Part shown: one piece after another, positions 27,259-36,819 of the stretch
How the letters are laid out: each line of letters starts with the position of its first letter
Position numbering within the stretch: position 1 is the stretch's first letter
Origin: Lunatimonas lonarensis
GTDB taxonomy: Bacteria > Bacteroidota > Bacteroidia > Cytophagales > Cyclobacteriaceae
Assembly: GCF_000390185.1 (NCBI RefSeq)
Contig: NZ_AQHR01000085.1
Coordinates: forward strand, 62,001-126,000
DNA: 64,000 nt
Direction of reading: 5' to 3'
Notes under the pieces: generated by a model
What the model saw: only the letters and a program-made list of their open reading frames with translations
What the model was told of the DNA's origin: nothing
Database searches by the model: none
Position numbers and translations under genes: made by a program

Positions 27259-27349
27259 TTAAGCGGTCAGATGGAATCTCGCACGAATTACAATCGTCCC
27301 TTCGTGTGTCGCTTGCGTCGTGCTCGATTTCATGTGTCTATAATAATTT
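27259..27349 (-). repeat. Dispersed short element, copy A, with a 24-codon frame
   Basis: On the minus strand ATTATAGACACATGAAA leads into a frame at 27333-27259 encoding 24 residues that begin MKSSTTQATHEG and end RARFHLTA. Copy B at 58475 encodes MKSSTTQAAHTG, with a later ARFHVT. The DNA itself has an imperfect 14-bp inverted repeat: TCGTGCTCGATTTC (27318-27331) pairs with GGAATCTCGCACGA (27273-27286), allowing three mismatches. It sits directly before the 66-residue membrane-protein gene. It may be a REP-like mobile element or a translated leader. Confidence 0.6.
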
Positions 27350-27510
27350 TTTCGATGGTTGGAATTTCGAATGCACTAACCACATTGATAATGGGTTCAA
27401 ACAATACAATTAAAACCTAAGGCCTCTTCCTAAAAAGAAAAAGGTTTGCTGGGAGTGTGCACCAAAGCCGTGCCAGTTAAAAATCGGGAATATAGCGGGG
27501 TATTGGATAG

Positions 27511-27552
27511 AAAAATGCCCATAACCGTACAGCCTACTGTTCGGTTATGGGC
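27511..27552 (-). terminator. Rho-independent terminator after the haem-binding lipoprotein gene
   Basis: A perfect 11-bp stem (GCCCATAACCG at 27517-27527 paired with CGGTTATGGGC at 27542-27552) encloses a 14-base loop. Read on the minus strand it is followed by ATTTTT (27516-27511). It begins 26 bases past the stop of the gene ending at 27578. Confidence 0.85.
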
Positions 27553-27577
27553 AAATTGTCTGCCTAGAAAAGCCGAT

Positions 27578-30226
27578 CTATTTTTGTTGGGAAAGGAATG
27601 TCACCAAGGAAGCAAATTCCTCGTAGGAGAGCGCATTCGCCAGCCCCTCCGGCATCATGGAGTTTTCCATTTCCTTTCGCTCGACCACATCAGCAACCGG
27701 CAGGGTGTAGGCCTGGCCGACGATATTTCTGATCACGATTTTTTCGGCACTTTCTTCGGTAACGAAGCCCATGTAGGATTTGTCGTCCTTGGTCTTGATA
27801 AGCACCGTAGCAAATCCCTGGGATATGGAAGCATCCGGCTTTAGAATCGACTCTGCGATTTGGTCTCTGCTCATAATACTACCAATTTGTCCCATAAATG
27901 GCCCTTTCATCGCCTCTCCTACCTCCAGGCTATGGCATGCCCGGCAGCCTTGCTGTTCGAAAATCGTTTTGCCCAAAACAGCATCACCTGGCAATTCCTG
28001 AATGGCCAATAAAACATCTTCGATGGAAGTGGAGCCGACTTGCCCCTTCTTGTTTTTGATTTTTTCCAAATCGACATCGGGCTCCTCCAGCATTTCAGCA
28101 ACGGTAAAATCACCGCCAAACTCCGTTATACCCATACGGTTCTTTTCATTCAACATTCCAATAAAGGCCATATTTTCCGTACCTCCTTTACTCCATTCCT
28201 GCATAAACAGATCCTTTATGGATGCCGAAGATCTCCAAAGGACTGACTTATAATAAGGGCCATGGGTGTCGGGACGAGTACCCCACCACCACGAACCATC
28301 GTAGGGAGCTTCACGGGTATATAGCCGGGCCAGCACGCCCAAAATTTCCGTTCGTAAGCCTTCGTCTGAGCTGGATCTATACCTTTCGATCAAACCATTT
28401 ACAACTGCTGGATCATGCATGTACCGCAATGCCCATAATGCCAGGGTTTGATTGGAACTTCCGATTGCATCCAAGCAGGCCTCTGCTGCTTTCATGTTGA
28501 CCAGTGCCCTTACCGCTAGGTGTGCAGGCACAATGGCTGAATTCGGATCTGCATGCGGGCCTTCTTCTTTCCATTCCGGTGCCACAAAGGAAGAAGGTAC
28601 CGGCGTACTCAGCAATGCCGGAATAGCCTTGGGATCCTTCGCGCGTCCCAAGGCTATGATGGCCGCCTTACGAACTTGTGGAGAGGAATCCCCGAGGCTG
28701 CTAATAAGTTGATCTACAAGCGCGGCTTCCAACATCTCCCTTCTGTCGGTGAATGCCCTTATTACATGTTCACGGAGCTCTGCAGATTGATACAGTTCTT
28801 CAAACTTATTCATTCCCTTTACTCCGTTGATCTGGGTAAAGGCGTACAATGCCGCAACCCGCGTAGAAAGTGGTTGCCCACTGTCCTTCACTACTTTGAG
28901 TACCGCATCCGACGCCTTTTTGGCCGGTCTATTGAGCAGTTCCTGCTGCGTATAGAGCCGTGTTACTGCGCTTCCGCTGCCTAGGTGCTGTATCAATTCA
29001 TTGAGGGATGCCTTCTTTAGGTTGGGAGCCGCCTCATAGGTCCAGTCCTTCGGTACCACTCTTACGACAAAACCCTTGGATGGACTGCCTCGATAACCTG
29101 CACCATCCCAAGCGGCCAGGTACAATCTACCGGTACCATCCACGTCCAAATCGGTAATTTGGGGCAGCTTGATAAAGGACAGTTCCTCCTGGGTATAGGA
29201 GGGCCCATCCTCTGTGACCTTATGAATATAAAGCTGATTTCTTCCCCAGTCAGCCATCATGGGTACCTGGTTGAATTGTTCAGGCCATCTCGCATCATCC
29301 ATGAAAAGGGCACCGGTTCCAGATCCGCCGCCCACATCCACCAATGCAGGCAGTATTTCTTCCGTAAAGTGCTTGAAAAGCACTGGGTACCCATATTCAC
29401 CGGACTGTATCTGATGGCTAAACCGTATGTTCCAACCGCCACCGTCATTGGTATTGTCCCGGGTAAACATATTCATAAACGGATCTATCGCCACATCGTA
29501 GATGTTGCGTAGACCATGGGTATATATTTCCATTTCTGTACCGTCTGGACGTACCCTAACAATACCGCCGCCAAGCATAGTCAGCGTAGTCCCTTCCCTG
29601 TCAACGGCATCGTGAAACCCAAAATCACCAACTGCAATGTAAATCCACCCATCAATTCCCAAGCGAATCCCGTTGGTGGAATGATCGGTACCTCTTCCCT
29701 GTAGAAATTTGGGAGAACTGATGTGTTCAATTAATGGCTTAGATGGCCCATCGGCGACGCCATCGCCGTCTTTATCTTCGAAAACGACAAGGTTCATTCC
29801 GGTAGCAATGCCCTCCTCGCCAAACACCGTATGCAGGACAAAAACCTTTTCATCCAAAATAATGATTCCCCGCGGATTGTCTACATCGGCAAAGGTAGTG
29901 TAACTGTCTACGATCCCATCTTGGTTGCAGTCAATCAATTTCACAATATGGCCTTTTCCGGGTTCCTTGCCCAACGAGCCCATCATGTCAACACCGACAT
30001 ACACCTCACCGGAATGGGATACGGCTATACATGCAGGACTTGGCGTTACCTCCGAATCGGAAAAAGGCGTAATGGTCAGCTCTTTTGGCCAATCCAAGGC
30101 GGCAGCTAGTGAGTCCAACGAAGGTAACGCTGCTGTTTCAGGAGCCGGTTCACAGGGTACCTCAGTCTCTTTTTCGGCACAAGAAAAGGCCCCTATCATC
30201 AGGGAAACGATTAGAAATTTCTTCAT
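27578..30226 (-). CDS. PVC-type c-haem-binding lipoprotein with beta-propeller and HEAT-like repeats
   Basis: An 882-residue lipoprotein (lipobox AFSC, Cys16). Residues about 45-395 are a six-bladed, PQQ-dehydrogenase-like propeller (PSPACIAVSHSGEVYVGV, RGTDHSTNGIRLGIDGWIYI, HGLRNIYDVAIDPFMNMFTR). Residues about 415-700 are a helical region with HEAT-like phrases such as SLGDSSPQVRKAAIIALGRA. The C-terminal 130 residues are a cytochrome c domain with CRACH at about 761-765 and a later Met-rich MENSMMPEGL, a likely source of the distal ligand. This is the layout of the PVC-type haem-binding CxxCH proteins shared by Planctomycetes and Bacteroidota and implicated in sugar oxidation. Its own promoter and terminator are visible, so it is probably monocistronic. 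Confidence 0.88.
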   Translation of the reverse strand: MKKFLIVSLMIGAFSCAEKETEVPCEPAPETAALPSLDSLAAALDWPKELTITPFSDSEVTPSPACIAVSHSGEVYVGVDMMGSLGKEPGKGHIVKLIDCNQDGIVDSYTTFADVDNPRGIIILDEKVFVLHTVFGEEGIATGMNLVVFEDKDGDGVADGPSKPLIEHISSPKFLQGRGTDHSTNGIRLGIDGWIYIAVGDFGFHDAVDREGTTLTMLGGGIVRVRPDGTEMEIYTHGLRNIYDVAIDPFMNMFTRDNTNDGGGWNIRFSHQIQSGEYGYPVLFKHFTEEILPALVDVGGGSGTGALFMDDARWPEQFNQVPMMADWGRNQLYIHKVTEDGPSYTQEELSFIKLPQITDLDVDGTGRLYLAAWDGAGYRGSPSKGFVVRVVPKDWTYEAAPNLKKASLNELIQHLGSGSAVTRLYTQQELLNRPAKKASDAVLKVVKDSGQPLSTRVAALYAFTQINGVKGMNKFEELYQSAELREHVIRAFTDRREMLEAALVDQLISSLGDSSPQVRKAAIIALGRAKDPKAIPALLSTPVPSSFVAPEWKEEGPHADPNSAIVPAHLAVRALVNMKAAEACLDAIGSSNQTLALWALRYMHDPAVVNGLIERYRSSSDEGLRTEILGVLARLYTREAPYDGSWWWGTRPDTHGPYYKSVLWRSSASIKDLFMQEWSKGGTENMAFIGMLNEKNRMGITEFGGDFTVAEMLEEPDVDLEKIKNKKGQVGSTSIEDVLLAIQELPGDAVLGKTIFEQQGCRACHSLEVGEAMKGPFMGQIGSIMSRDQIAESILKPDASISQGFATVLIKTKDDKSYMGFVTEESAEKIVIRNIVGQAYTLPVADVVERKEMENSMMPEGLANALSYEEFASLVTFLSQQK

Positions 30227-30336
30227 GGTTTATATTTGGTTTTCTGCGTTCGGGATGCCGCACGATCAATCTATCGTAGGCCGAACCTCTTATTTTTGGA
30301 TTGGAGCATTCAGCACAACGCATTCCGCTCGGTAGG

Positions 30337-30367
30337 CAAAAGTAATCCGTTCACCCACTTAAACCAA
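30337..30367 (-). promoter_or_regulatory. Bacteroidota-type promoter for the haem-binding lipoprotein gene
   Basis: On the minus strand a TTG (30367-30365) is followed by a 20-base spacer and TACTTTTG (30344-30337), matching the TTG-N17..23-TAnnTTTG consensus. The -7 box is 110 bases upstream of the ATG at 30226, implying a 5' leader of about 100 bases. Confidence 0.65.
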
Positions 30368-30612
30368 CAAAATTTGGAAATTGTGATTTCAACACCGATT
30401 TATCAAACATGGGAAGAAACCCGATGATCGGCATCTCAGGGAAGACCATAGACCACCATCTCCGGAAAACCGCCATAGATTGCCGGCAAACCAACTATCG
30501 AATATCCTGTCCCGGATATCGTCTACTGACGCTGTGTACATCTGCGGCATCGGCGAACAAACGGGTGTGCAGAACCATTCTAAAAATAGGCGAATTTGGT
30601 GGAAAAAAGCGC
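30368..30612. other. Intergenic stretch with no recognised feature
   Basis: About 245 bases between the promoter of the gene at 30226 and the terminator of the SusD-like gene. I find no convincing gene, tRNA, repeat or regulatory RNA in it. The long plus-strand frame crossing it (from 30409) continues antisense into the SusD-like gene and is a shadow. Confidence 0.5.
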
Positions 30613-30646
30613 AAAAAAGGCCACTCCCAGATAGGAAGTGGCCTTT
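30613..30646 (-). terminator. Rho-independent terminator after the SusCD pair
   Basis: Read on the minus strand, AAAGGCCACT and AGTGGCCTTT pair in a stem of about 10 bp around a short loop and run into TTTTTT (30618-30613). It lies 30 bases beyond the SusD-like stop codon and ends the SusC-SusD transcript. Confidence 0.88.
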
Positions 30647-30675
30647 CAGCTGATCGAATTATTGAACTCAAAATC

Positions 30676-32118
30676 TTAATTGACGTCCCACCAGGGTTTG
30701 ATATCCATTTCGTTTTCGAAACCTGCACCGGCTACGGCAGCCGGGTTGTTACCCAATTCTACTGCCGGATACAACGCTCTTACAGGAATGGATGTACGGA
30801 CGGCTGCTGCAGGAAGGGCCAACTGAGGCACATCAAGACGTCTCCACTCAGACCATGCCTCAATGCCATTTCCGTAAAGCGCAATCCACTTCTGCATGCC
30901 GATGGATTGTTTCCAATTTTCGGAATTATAGGCATTTATAGGCAATGCCAAATAATCATTAACCGCCTGTTCATTAGTAATACCCCATTGCCTCATGGAT
31001 GCAGCAACGCCTGCATTATAGGCTTCAGCCGCATCACCGCTGATAAAACCCCTTTGGATGGCTTCTGCCTCAAAAAACTTCATCTCGGCATGGGTCAAGA
31101 GATAGGCTGGGGCAGTAGCTGAGCGTAGACGGGTGCTTGGCCTGGAAGCAGTACCTTGCAGAGCAAACGTCTCCCCATCCGTAAGTCCATACGGCAGACC
31201 CACAAATTGACCCGCTACGTTTGGATTTGCAAAAGCAGAAATACGGGGATCGTTACGCTCGTTCATGGCATTTACCAGGACATTTGAGAGCGTAAAATCG
31301 TCCCGATTGTTGATCGTATTGTCGACGAAGAATGGATTTGCTATCCGCTGATCGGATTGGAAAGGAAAATGAAAGCCTTCATTGTAAGCACTGATAACAC
31401 CTGCAGCAAAGCCTTCTGATACCATACGCCTAGCCGTAGCCTGATCAACATCTGCCATTCGCATCCCGATTCTTACTTTCAACGAATTACCAAACCTCCG
31501 CCATTTTGCCATATCGCCTCCGTAGAAGATGTCTCCGGAAGAAAAACTGGAGGTTCCCACGGTAATCTTGGCGAGTGCCGCATCGATCTCAACAGCCAAG
31601 CCAGCATAGATGTCCTGCTGCCGATCATACTGAGGATTTGGGAACTCCGCGGGGTTGAAGGCCTGTGAGTAAGGAACGTTAACCCAGATATCGGTCACGT
31701 TCTGAAATGACCAGATACGAAGCAACTCCAATATCGCCAACCGGTTATTTCGTTGTGCGTCGGTCAGGTTTTGGTTTGCTGCCGTGATCCGCATGGCTGC
31801 CTGTAAGTCATTCATCCCTCCGGCGTACAACGTATTCCAGATACCGTCGAAATTGGTAGGGTTAAAATTGAAGCGAGACCTTTCCGCGTATTCACTCTGG
31901 GAGAATTGCTGTACCATCAGCATCCCAAAATCGAAGTTTAATCCACGGCTCCACATCTGGTTCGAAAGAGAAAACTCGGCTTGTGTAAGCAGGTTTTCAG
32001 CGGGAACTGCTGTGGGGTTGTTTGGGTCGATATTCATCTCCTCAAAACCCTCTGTACAGCTCATTACTCCCAAACTTAGGAGAAATAGACCCAGTAAATA
32101 ATTTGATATATATTTCAT
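30676..32118 (-). CDS. SusD/RagB-like outer-membrane lipoprotein (SusD-like_2 type)
   Basis: A 480-residue surface lipoprotein (lipobox GVMSC, Cys21). The mature start TEGFEEMNIDPNNPTAVP, followed by LLTQAEFSLSNQ, is characteristic of the SusD-like_2 (PF12771) group. A helical TPR-like body follows, with phrases such as GMNDLQAAMRITAANQNLTD and YLLTHAEMKFFEAEAIQRGF, and WKQSIGMQKWIALYGNGIEAWSEW is a typical C-terminal signature. It would cap its SusC partner, encoded 102 bases upstream, and bind a ligand for import. This group is often linked to peptides or other non-glycan ligands as well as glycans. No CAZyme or regulator adjoins the pair, so the ligand is unknown. Confidence 0.93.
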   Translation of the reverse strand: MKYISNYLLGLFLLSLGVMSCTEGFEEMNIDPNNPTAVPAENLLTQAEFSLSNQMWSRGLNFDFGMLMVQQFSQSEYAERSRFNFNPTNFDGIWNTLYAGGMNDLQAAMRITAANQNLTDAQRNNRLAILELLRIWSFQNVTDIWVNVPYSQAFNPAEFPNPQYDRQQDIYAGLAVEIDAALAKITVGTSSFSSGDIFYGGDMAKWRRFGNSLKVRIGMRMADVDQATARRMVSEGFAAGVISAYNEGFHFPFQSDQRIANPFFVDNTINNRDDFTLSNVLVNAMNERNDPRISAFANPNVAGQFVGLPYGLTDGETFALQGTASRPSTRLRSATAPAYLLTHAEMKFFEAEAIQRGFISGDAAEAYNAGVAASMRQWGITNEQAVNDYLALPINAYNSENWKQSIGMQKWIALYGNGIEAWSEWRRLDVPQLALPAAAVRTSIPVRALYPAVELGNNPAAVAGAGFENEMDIKPWWDVN

Positions 32119-32220
32119 GGTTTTTTTAAATTTTTAATGTTCGCTTGAACAGGATTTAGATGCAGGTAGGCTCTTTTAGCATTGTCGATTTGCCAACCTG
32201 TCATCATACACGAATCTATA

Positions 32221-35200
32221 TTAGAATTTAAAGCTGAGGTCAAACCCTATAGATCGCGTAGTGGGTACTTGCGCATTTTCCAATCCCTGCACGTTTCCTG
32301 CTCCGTTTACCCCTTGTGGGTCAAGGTAAGGCAAGTTGCTGTGCAAGATGGCGAGGTTCCTGCCAAAGGTACGCAATCGAACATCTCTCACTGGCAATTT
32401 GGAGATAACTCGGTTAGGAAGAGCATACGATAAGGAAAGCTCCCGAAGTTTGATAAAAGAACCGTCAAATACGTTTGGAGAAGCAACCGACCAAATAGTT
32501 TGGTAATAGGCCTGAGGGCTGATGACCACGGTATTTGGCTCTCCTGATTCTGTAACACCAGGCACGATCATACCAGTTTCACGCACGTTGTTTTCTACTG
32601 TTACCGGATCCATACCAGAGTATTTAGACCATTGCAATGAGGTTGAGTGGATAATACCCCCACCTTGGTAGTCTACCAAAACGCCAAGCTCCAATCCTTT
32701 GTAACGGAAGCTGTTTCGAACCCCACCTGCAAAGTCTGCAATTGTACTGCCCAAAAACTCTCGGTTACTGTTTGCAATTGGGAACCCATTTGCTCCTACG
32801 ATAACCTGACCGGCATCGTTACGACGAAAATCTTGGCCAAACAATGACATGTAAGGGAATCCTTCCTGTATACGCACATCCGCCGCCCAGGTGGTACCGG
32901 CGATGATGTTTTGTACACCCGGCGCCAGTTCAACTACTTCGTTGTTGAATGTGGCGAAGTTAACCATCAAATCCCAGCTGAAATCACCCTTAACTACTGG
33001 TGTAGCATTCATGGTCACTTCGATACCATGGTTTCTCATCGAACCAGCGTTTAGGATACGGGAAGTAAATCCAGTAGAAGCAGAGGACGGCACGTTGAAG
33101 ATTTGATCCACTGTAGTACGGTCGTAGTACGACACATCAAACGACAAACGGTTGTTTAGAACGGCAAATTCTACCCCGAACTCGATCTCATTCGTACGCT
33201 CCGGACGCAGGTTGGCATTAGGGCTTCCCAAAGGAACGGTGTAACGAGGGAAACTTCCAAAGTTAGGTACTACGTTGCTGTAAACGTTCTGCAACTGATA
33301 AGGAGAAGCATCATTTGCTGCTTGACCATATCCAACGCGCACCTTACCAAACGAAAGGAATGAATTTCTGAGGGCCTCAAGCTCGGTAAATATAAAGCTG
33401 GAAGACACCGATGGATACCAATAATTGTTGTTATCTACAGGAAGGGTAGAAGACCAGTCACCACGCAGGGCCAAGTCAACATACACCATATCCATAAAAC
33501 CTACTGATGTGGTGGCAAACACACTGTTGATCGCTCTCTCTTGTTCATTGGTTATTACCTGAGCAGCATTGACCGAATTGGCAATGTTAAAGAAACCGTC
33601 CAACGCTAATCCACCTACCGTGTTGATGGTGTTTCTGGTATTCAGTTGATTCATCAGGTTACCACCCAACATGGCATTCAAAGAGAATTTATCGTTCAGC
33701 CTTTTGTCATAAAGAAGGGTTGCCTCTAGGTTAGTCTCTGCGAATGTGCGAACTTCCTCCCTATACCTGGATTGCGTAATGCCGCCTTGAGGGATACCTT
33801 CTCTCGATCTGAAAGTAAATCCATCGCGCATAGCCCTAAAATTGAAGCTAAGACCATCCATGATTTTATAGTTCAAGTTGAAGTTACCGAAGAAACGGTC
33901 CCTGGTATCTTCCTGTAGGTAGTTTCGTCTTACCCAATACGGGTTGTCAAAAAACCGAGGCCGGTGATTGAAGGACAGCAACTGACCTGTTTCAGGATCG
34001 ATCACAGGCCCAATTGGATTCCATGTCTGCTGACGTCCATCGAGGAAACGATCGTTTTTTAGTCTCTCTACATCCAACTGGGTCTGCCACCACTGGGTAA
34101 AGCCCTGCATTGGGTTGGCGTTGTTGTAACCCGTAGCATTTCGTCCATCTGCTTTTTGGATCACCATGCTACCTGCAGCAGAAGCGGTCAGGCGATCCGT
34201 TACTTTATAAGAAGTGTTGAAGCTTATCGTATTTCGCGACAGGTTTGAGTTTGGAATTACACCTGCCTGATCCAGGTTGGTATAGCTAAGACGGAAGCTA
34301 CCTACGTCGTTGGAACCAGACACGGCAAGATTGTTTTGACGCGTAACGCCGGTTTCAAAGAATCGCTCGTAGGGGTTTGCCGGAGCTACCCAAGGTCTTG
34401 TTTCACCATAAGTAGGGGAATCGACATCCCACGAGTCCCAATGACGAACCCTTACATTTGGATCGTAACGTGGGCCCCAAGCACCATCTTTGGCATAAAT
34501 AGGCGCTAGGAATTTTTGCCCATTTTCAAAAAATTCAACAAACCCCGATTCGGTATCCGCGATATCTCCGCCACCATATAGTTGCTGGTGGGGCATCAGC
34601 GCTATCGGATTTTCAAAAGTAGTGGTAGAGTTCACCTCTACACCAATTCCTCTTTTGGCGGTTCCACCGCTCTTTGTCGTAATCAAAATTACGCCATTTG
34701 AGCCTCGGGTACCATAAAGAGCCGTAGCTGCAGCACCCTTCAACACTTCCATAGACGCGATGTCCTCCGGGTTAATGTCGGAAGCCGCGTTACCGTAGTC
34801 GTACGCACCACCACCAAAACCTCTTTGCTGATCCGCCGTAGCGTAATTAGCATTGTTGATAGGCATACCATCCACCACAAACAAAGGCTGATTCTCACCT
34901 AGGAATGAGTTGACACCTCGAATAGTGATTCGAGATGATCCTCCAATGGCACCAGGAGTACCCTGAATTTGAACACCTGCGATCTGACCTTGCAGGGCAT
35001 TCACGATGTTGGTTTCCCGGGTATCCGCCAATCGCTCACCGTCCACCGACTGGACCGCGTAGCCAAGAGATGCCCGTTCACGGGAAATCCCCAGAGCAGT
35101 AACCACAACCTCGGAAAGTGCGCTGACCTCAGGATCCATGGTAACGTTGATTATCGAACGACCTCCGATCTCTACTTCCTGTGAGGCGAGCCCAATAAAG

Positions 35201-35421
35201 GAAAACACCAACACATTACTTCCTGAGGGTACATTGATCGTATAATTACCATCCATATCGGATACCGAGCCGACGGTGGTACCTTTTACCAAGACACTCG
35301 CTCCCGGAATAGGCTCATTGCCTTCCGACGAGATAATTGTGCCTCTTACCTCCACAGCCTGTGCAAAAGATAATTGCACCAAAAAGCTGAAGAACAGTGT
35401 AAACAGTAAATTTTTCTTCAT
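32221..35421 (-). CDS. SusC/RagA family TonB-linked outer-membrane transporter
   Basis: A 1066-residue TonB-dependent transporter. Order: signal peptide (about 1-20, ending SFAQA), a carboxypeptidase-D-like domain (22-110, VRGTIISSEGNEPIPGASVL), and a plug domain with the SusC signature RGVNSFLGENQPLFVVDGMP near 170-189 and LKGAAATALYGTRGSNGVI. A long beta-barrel with TonB-dependent strands ends DLSFKF. No N-terminal STN secretin domain is seen, so this is not the anti-sigma-linked type. It is encoded upstream of its SusD-like partner and shares a transcript with it from the promoter at 35444-35476. Confidence 0.96.
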   Translation of the reverse strand: MKKNLLFTLFFSFLVQLSFAQAVEVRGTIISSEGNEPIPGASVLVKGTTVGSVSDMDGNYTINVPSGSNVLVFSFIGLASQEVEIGGRSIINVTMDPEVSALSEVVVTALGISRERASLGYAVQSVDGERLADTRETNIVNALQGQIAGVQIQGTPGAIGGSSRITIRGVNSFLGENQPLFVVDGMPINNANYATADQQRGFGGGAYDYGNAASDINPEDIASMEVLKGAAATALYGTRGSNGVILITTKSGGTAKRGIGVEVNSTTTFENPIALMPHQQLYGGGDIADTESGFVEFFENGQKFLAPIYAKDGAWGPRYDPNVRVRHWDSWDVDSPTYGETRPWVAPANPYERFFETGVTRQNNLAVSGSNDVGSFRLSYTNLDQAGVIPNSNLSRNTISFNTSYKVTDRLTASAAGSMVIQKADGRNATGYNNANPMQGFTQWWQTQLDVERLKNDRFLDGRQQTWNPIGPVIDPETGQLLSFNHRPRFFDNPYWVRRNYLQEDTRDRFFGNFNLNYKIMDGLSFNFRAMRDGFTFRSREGIPQGGITQSRYREEVRTFAETNLEATLLYDKRLNDKFSLNAMLGGNLMNQLNTRNTINTVGGLALDGFFNIANSVNAAQVITNEQERAINSVFATTSVGFMDMVYVDLALRGDWSSTLPVDNNNYWYPSVSSSFIFTELEALRNSFLSFGKVRVGYGQAANDASPYQLQNVYSNVVPNFGSFPRYTVPLGSPNANLRPERTNEIEFGVEFAVLNNRLSFDVSYYDRTTVDQIFNVPSSASTGFTSRILNAGSMRNHGIEVTMNATPVVKGDFSWDLMVNFATFNNEVVELAPGVQNIIAGTTWAADVRIQEGFPYMSLFGQDFRRNDAGQVIVGANGFPIANSNREFLGSTIADFAGGVRNSFRYKGLELGVLVDYQGGGIIHSTSLQWSKYSGMDPVTVENNVRETGMIVPGVTESGEPNTVVISPQAYYQTIWSVASPNVFDGSFIKLRELSLSYALPNRVISKLPVRDVRLRTFGRNLAILHSNLPYLDPQGVNGAGNVQGLENAQVPTTRSIGFDLSFKF

Positions 35422-35443
35422 ATTGTTTTAATTAGTTTATGAC

Positions 35444-35476
35444 CAAATGTAAAAAAGGATCTGAGAAAATTAACAA
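35444..35476 (-). promoter_or_regulatory. Bacteroidota-type promoter for the SusCD operon
   Basis: Minus strand: TTG (35476-35474), a 22-base spacer, then TACATTTG (35451-35444), matching the TAnnTTTG -7 consensus. The ATG of the SusC-like gene is 22 bases below the -7 box, giving a short leader. Confidence 0.7.
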
Positions 35477-35973
35477 TTACTTAAACACCTTCTTTACTAA
35501 ACACACAAAATTAACACACAACAACCTGAAAAACAATACTTTAAACAAATAAATTTGTGTGAAAAAAAATTAACGAAGGGTACAAATTTATACTTGAAAC
35601 TAGTAAAAGAATAAAACACTAAAAAATATACTATTCAAATCTAATTTTTAAATTTACAAAAAACACATTCAACAAATGACAAACAAAACAAAATATTGAT
35701 TGATCGATTTTGACTTTTAATGAAATCACAAAATTAACGATGGAAACGGCTAAATTGTTCAGACCTGTCCGTTTTCGAAAAAAACGGACAAAAATATTAT
35801 ATGGCTACGGAGGGATTGTGCGAAATTTTTTAAAAAAGGCCAACGAACTCGACTTCGATACCTACCGCACTCAGGTAATAAAAAAGCTTTAAAAACTTTT
35901 AAAAAATAAAATTAAGGGTGTTGGATCGGCCAAACCCTAGCCGCTAGCTTAGGATCGACCGATCTGGTTTCTA
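35477..35973. other. AT-rich intergenic region with one weak small frame
   Basis: About 500 bases, very AT-rich from 35477 to 35920, between the SusC promoter and the end of cysH. A plus-strand frame from ATG 35740 to 35892 could encode a basic 50-residue peptide. It has no recognisable domain, lies in low-complexity sequence and has no promoter match, so it is not called as a gene. No terminator with a T tract is evident for cysH. Confidence 0.45.
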
Positions 35974-36666
35974 TTACAAATGCAGGCCGCACTCCGTTTT
36001 GGGGCTGTTGTTCCAGCGACCGCTACGGTCATTTCCGGGGACGGTGCAATGCCTGCACCCGATCGAATGATAGCCCTTTGCAATAAGTGGGTGAAAAGGG
36101 TAGTTATGTTCTTGGATATATTTGTCCCGGTCCTCCGGACTCACGTCCAGCAACGGATAAAACTTCAAAATCCCACCCCTTTCTTCAAAAATGTCCAACG
36201 TGGCCCGGTGGTCACTTTGCCACCACATCAGGCCACTCACCCACACATTAAACCGGCTTTTGATCAATTCCAACGGTTTCACCTTGTTGATGGAGCAACA
36301 TAGTTCGGGATCCGATTTCCAGGTCTGGTTTTCGGAAGTAAACCGGTGGTCCTCCTCGGAGGCACTTACCGACACCACGTCCAATCCGTACAACTTGGTC
36401 AGTTCTTCTTTGTAGGCCAGTGTTTCGTCAAAATGGTACCCCGTATCAATAAAGTAGATTTTCTGTTTGGGATTAATCCCCGCAAAAATACTAAGCAGCA
36501 GTGCGGAAGTAGCAGCAAAGGAGCTCGTAAGCATTACTTCATCGGCAGAAAAATCCTCGTACAACTGCCGTACACGGTCTTCTACCGAAAGGAGATGATA
36601 CCGCTTATTCAATAGCCTTAATTCTTCTTTTGAAAACGTCTTTTTTGAAACGAGGGAATCCGACAT
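35974..36666 (-). CDS. cysH: Phosphoadenylyl/adenylyl-sulfate reductase, iron-sulfur type
   Basis: A 230-residue enzyme of assimilatory sulfate reduction. The adenylyl-sulfate-binding region begins TSSFAATSALLLSIF (about 47-61), and FIDTGYHFDET lies near 72-82. Both cysteine pairs of the [4Fe-4S]-containing type are present: C123-C124 (ELCCSINKVKP) and C204-x2-C207 (IGCRHCTVPG). The C-terminal catalytic cysteine is C226 (ECGLHL). The iron-sulfur pattern suggests APS rather than PAPS as substrate, with thioredoxin as donor. The ATG at 36666 is chosen; in-frame starts at 36678 and 36738 add non-homologous residues. No other sulfur-assimilation gene is next to it. Confidence 0.92.
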   Translation of the reverse strand: MSDSLVSKKTFSKEELRLLNKRYHLLSVEDRVRQLYEDFSADEVMLTSSFAATSALLLSIFAGINPKQKIYFIDTGYHFDETLAYKEELTKLYGLDVVSVSASEEDHRFTSENQTWKSDPELCCSINKVKPLELIKSRFNVWVSGLMWWQSDHRATLDIFEERGGILKFYPLLDVSPEDRDKYIQEHNYPFHPLIAKGYHSIGCRHCTVPGNDRSGRWNNSPKTECGLHL

Positions 36667-36819
36667 AGCATTTGGCATTAGACCTAACCGATCACAACTG
36701 CTGTTGAAATTTGATCGGTGTTGGTTTTTTGGTAACAAATTGAATTTCCTACAAAAATGATAGGTTTTATCTAGTTAAGCAAAAAAATGCCGAGAAATAT
36801 TTTTTGAGAAGTTCCCAAA

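Noticed and set aside
30409-31122. Long plus-strand frame of 237 codons
   Set aside because: It runs antisense through the SusD-like gene and has no recognisable domain or start context; the minus-strand gene explains the open frame.
35740-35892. Basic 50-residue frame in the AT-rich gap
   Set aside because: Low-complexity surroundings, no promoter match and no recognisable family. It could be real, but I cannot support it.
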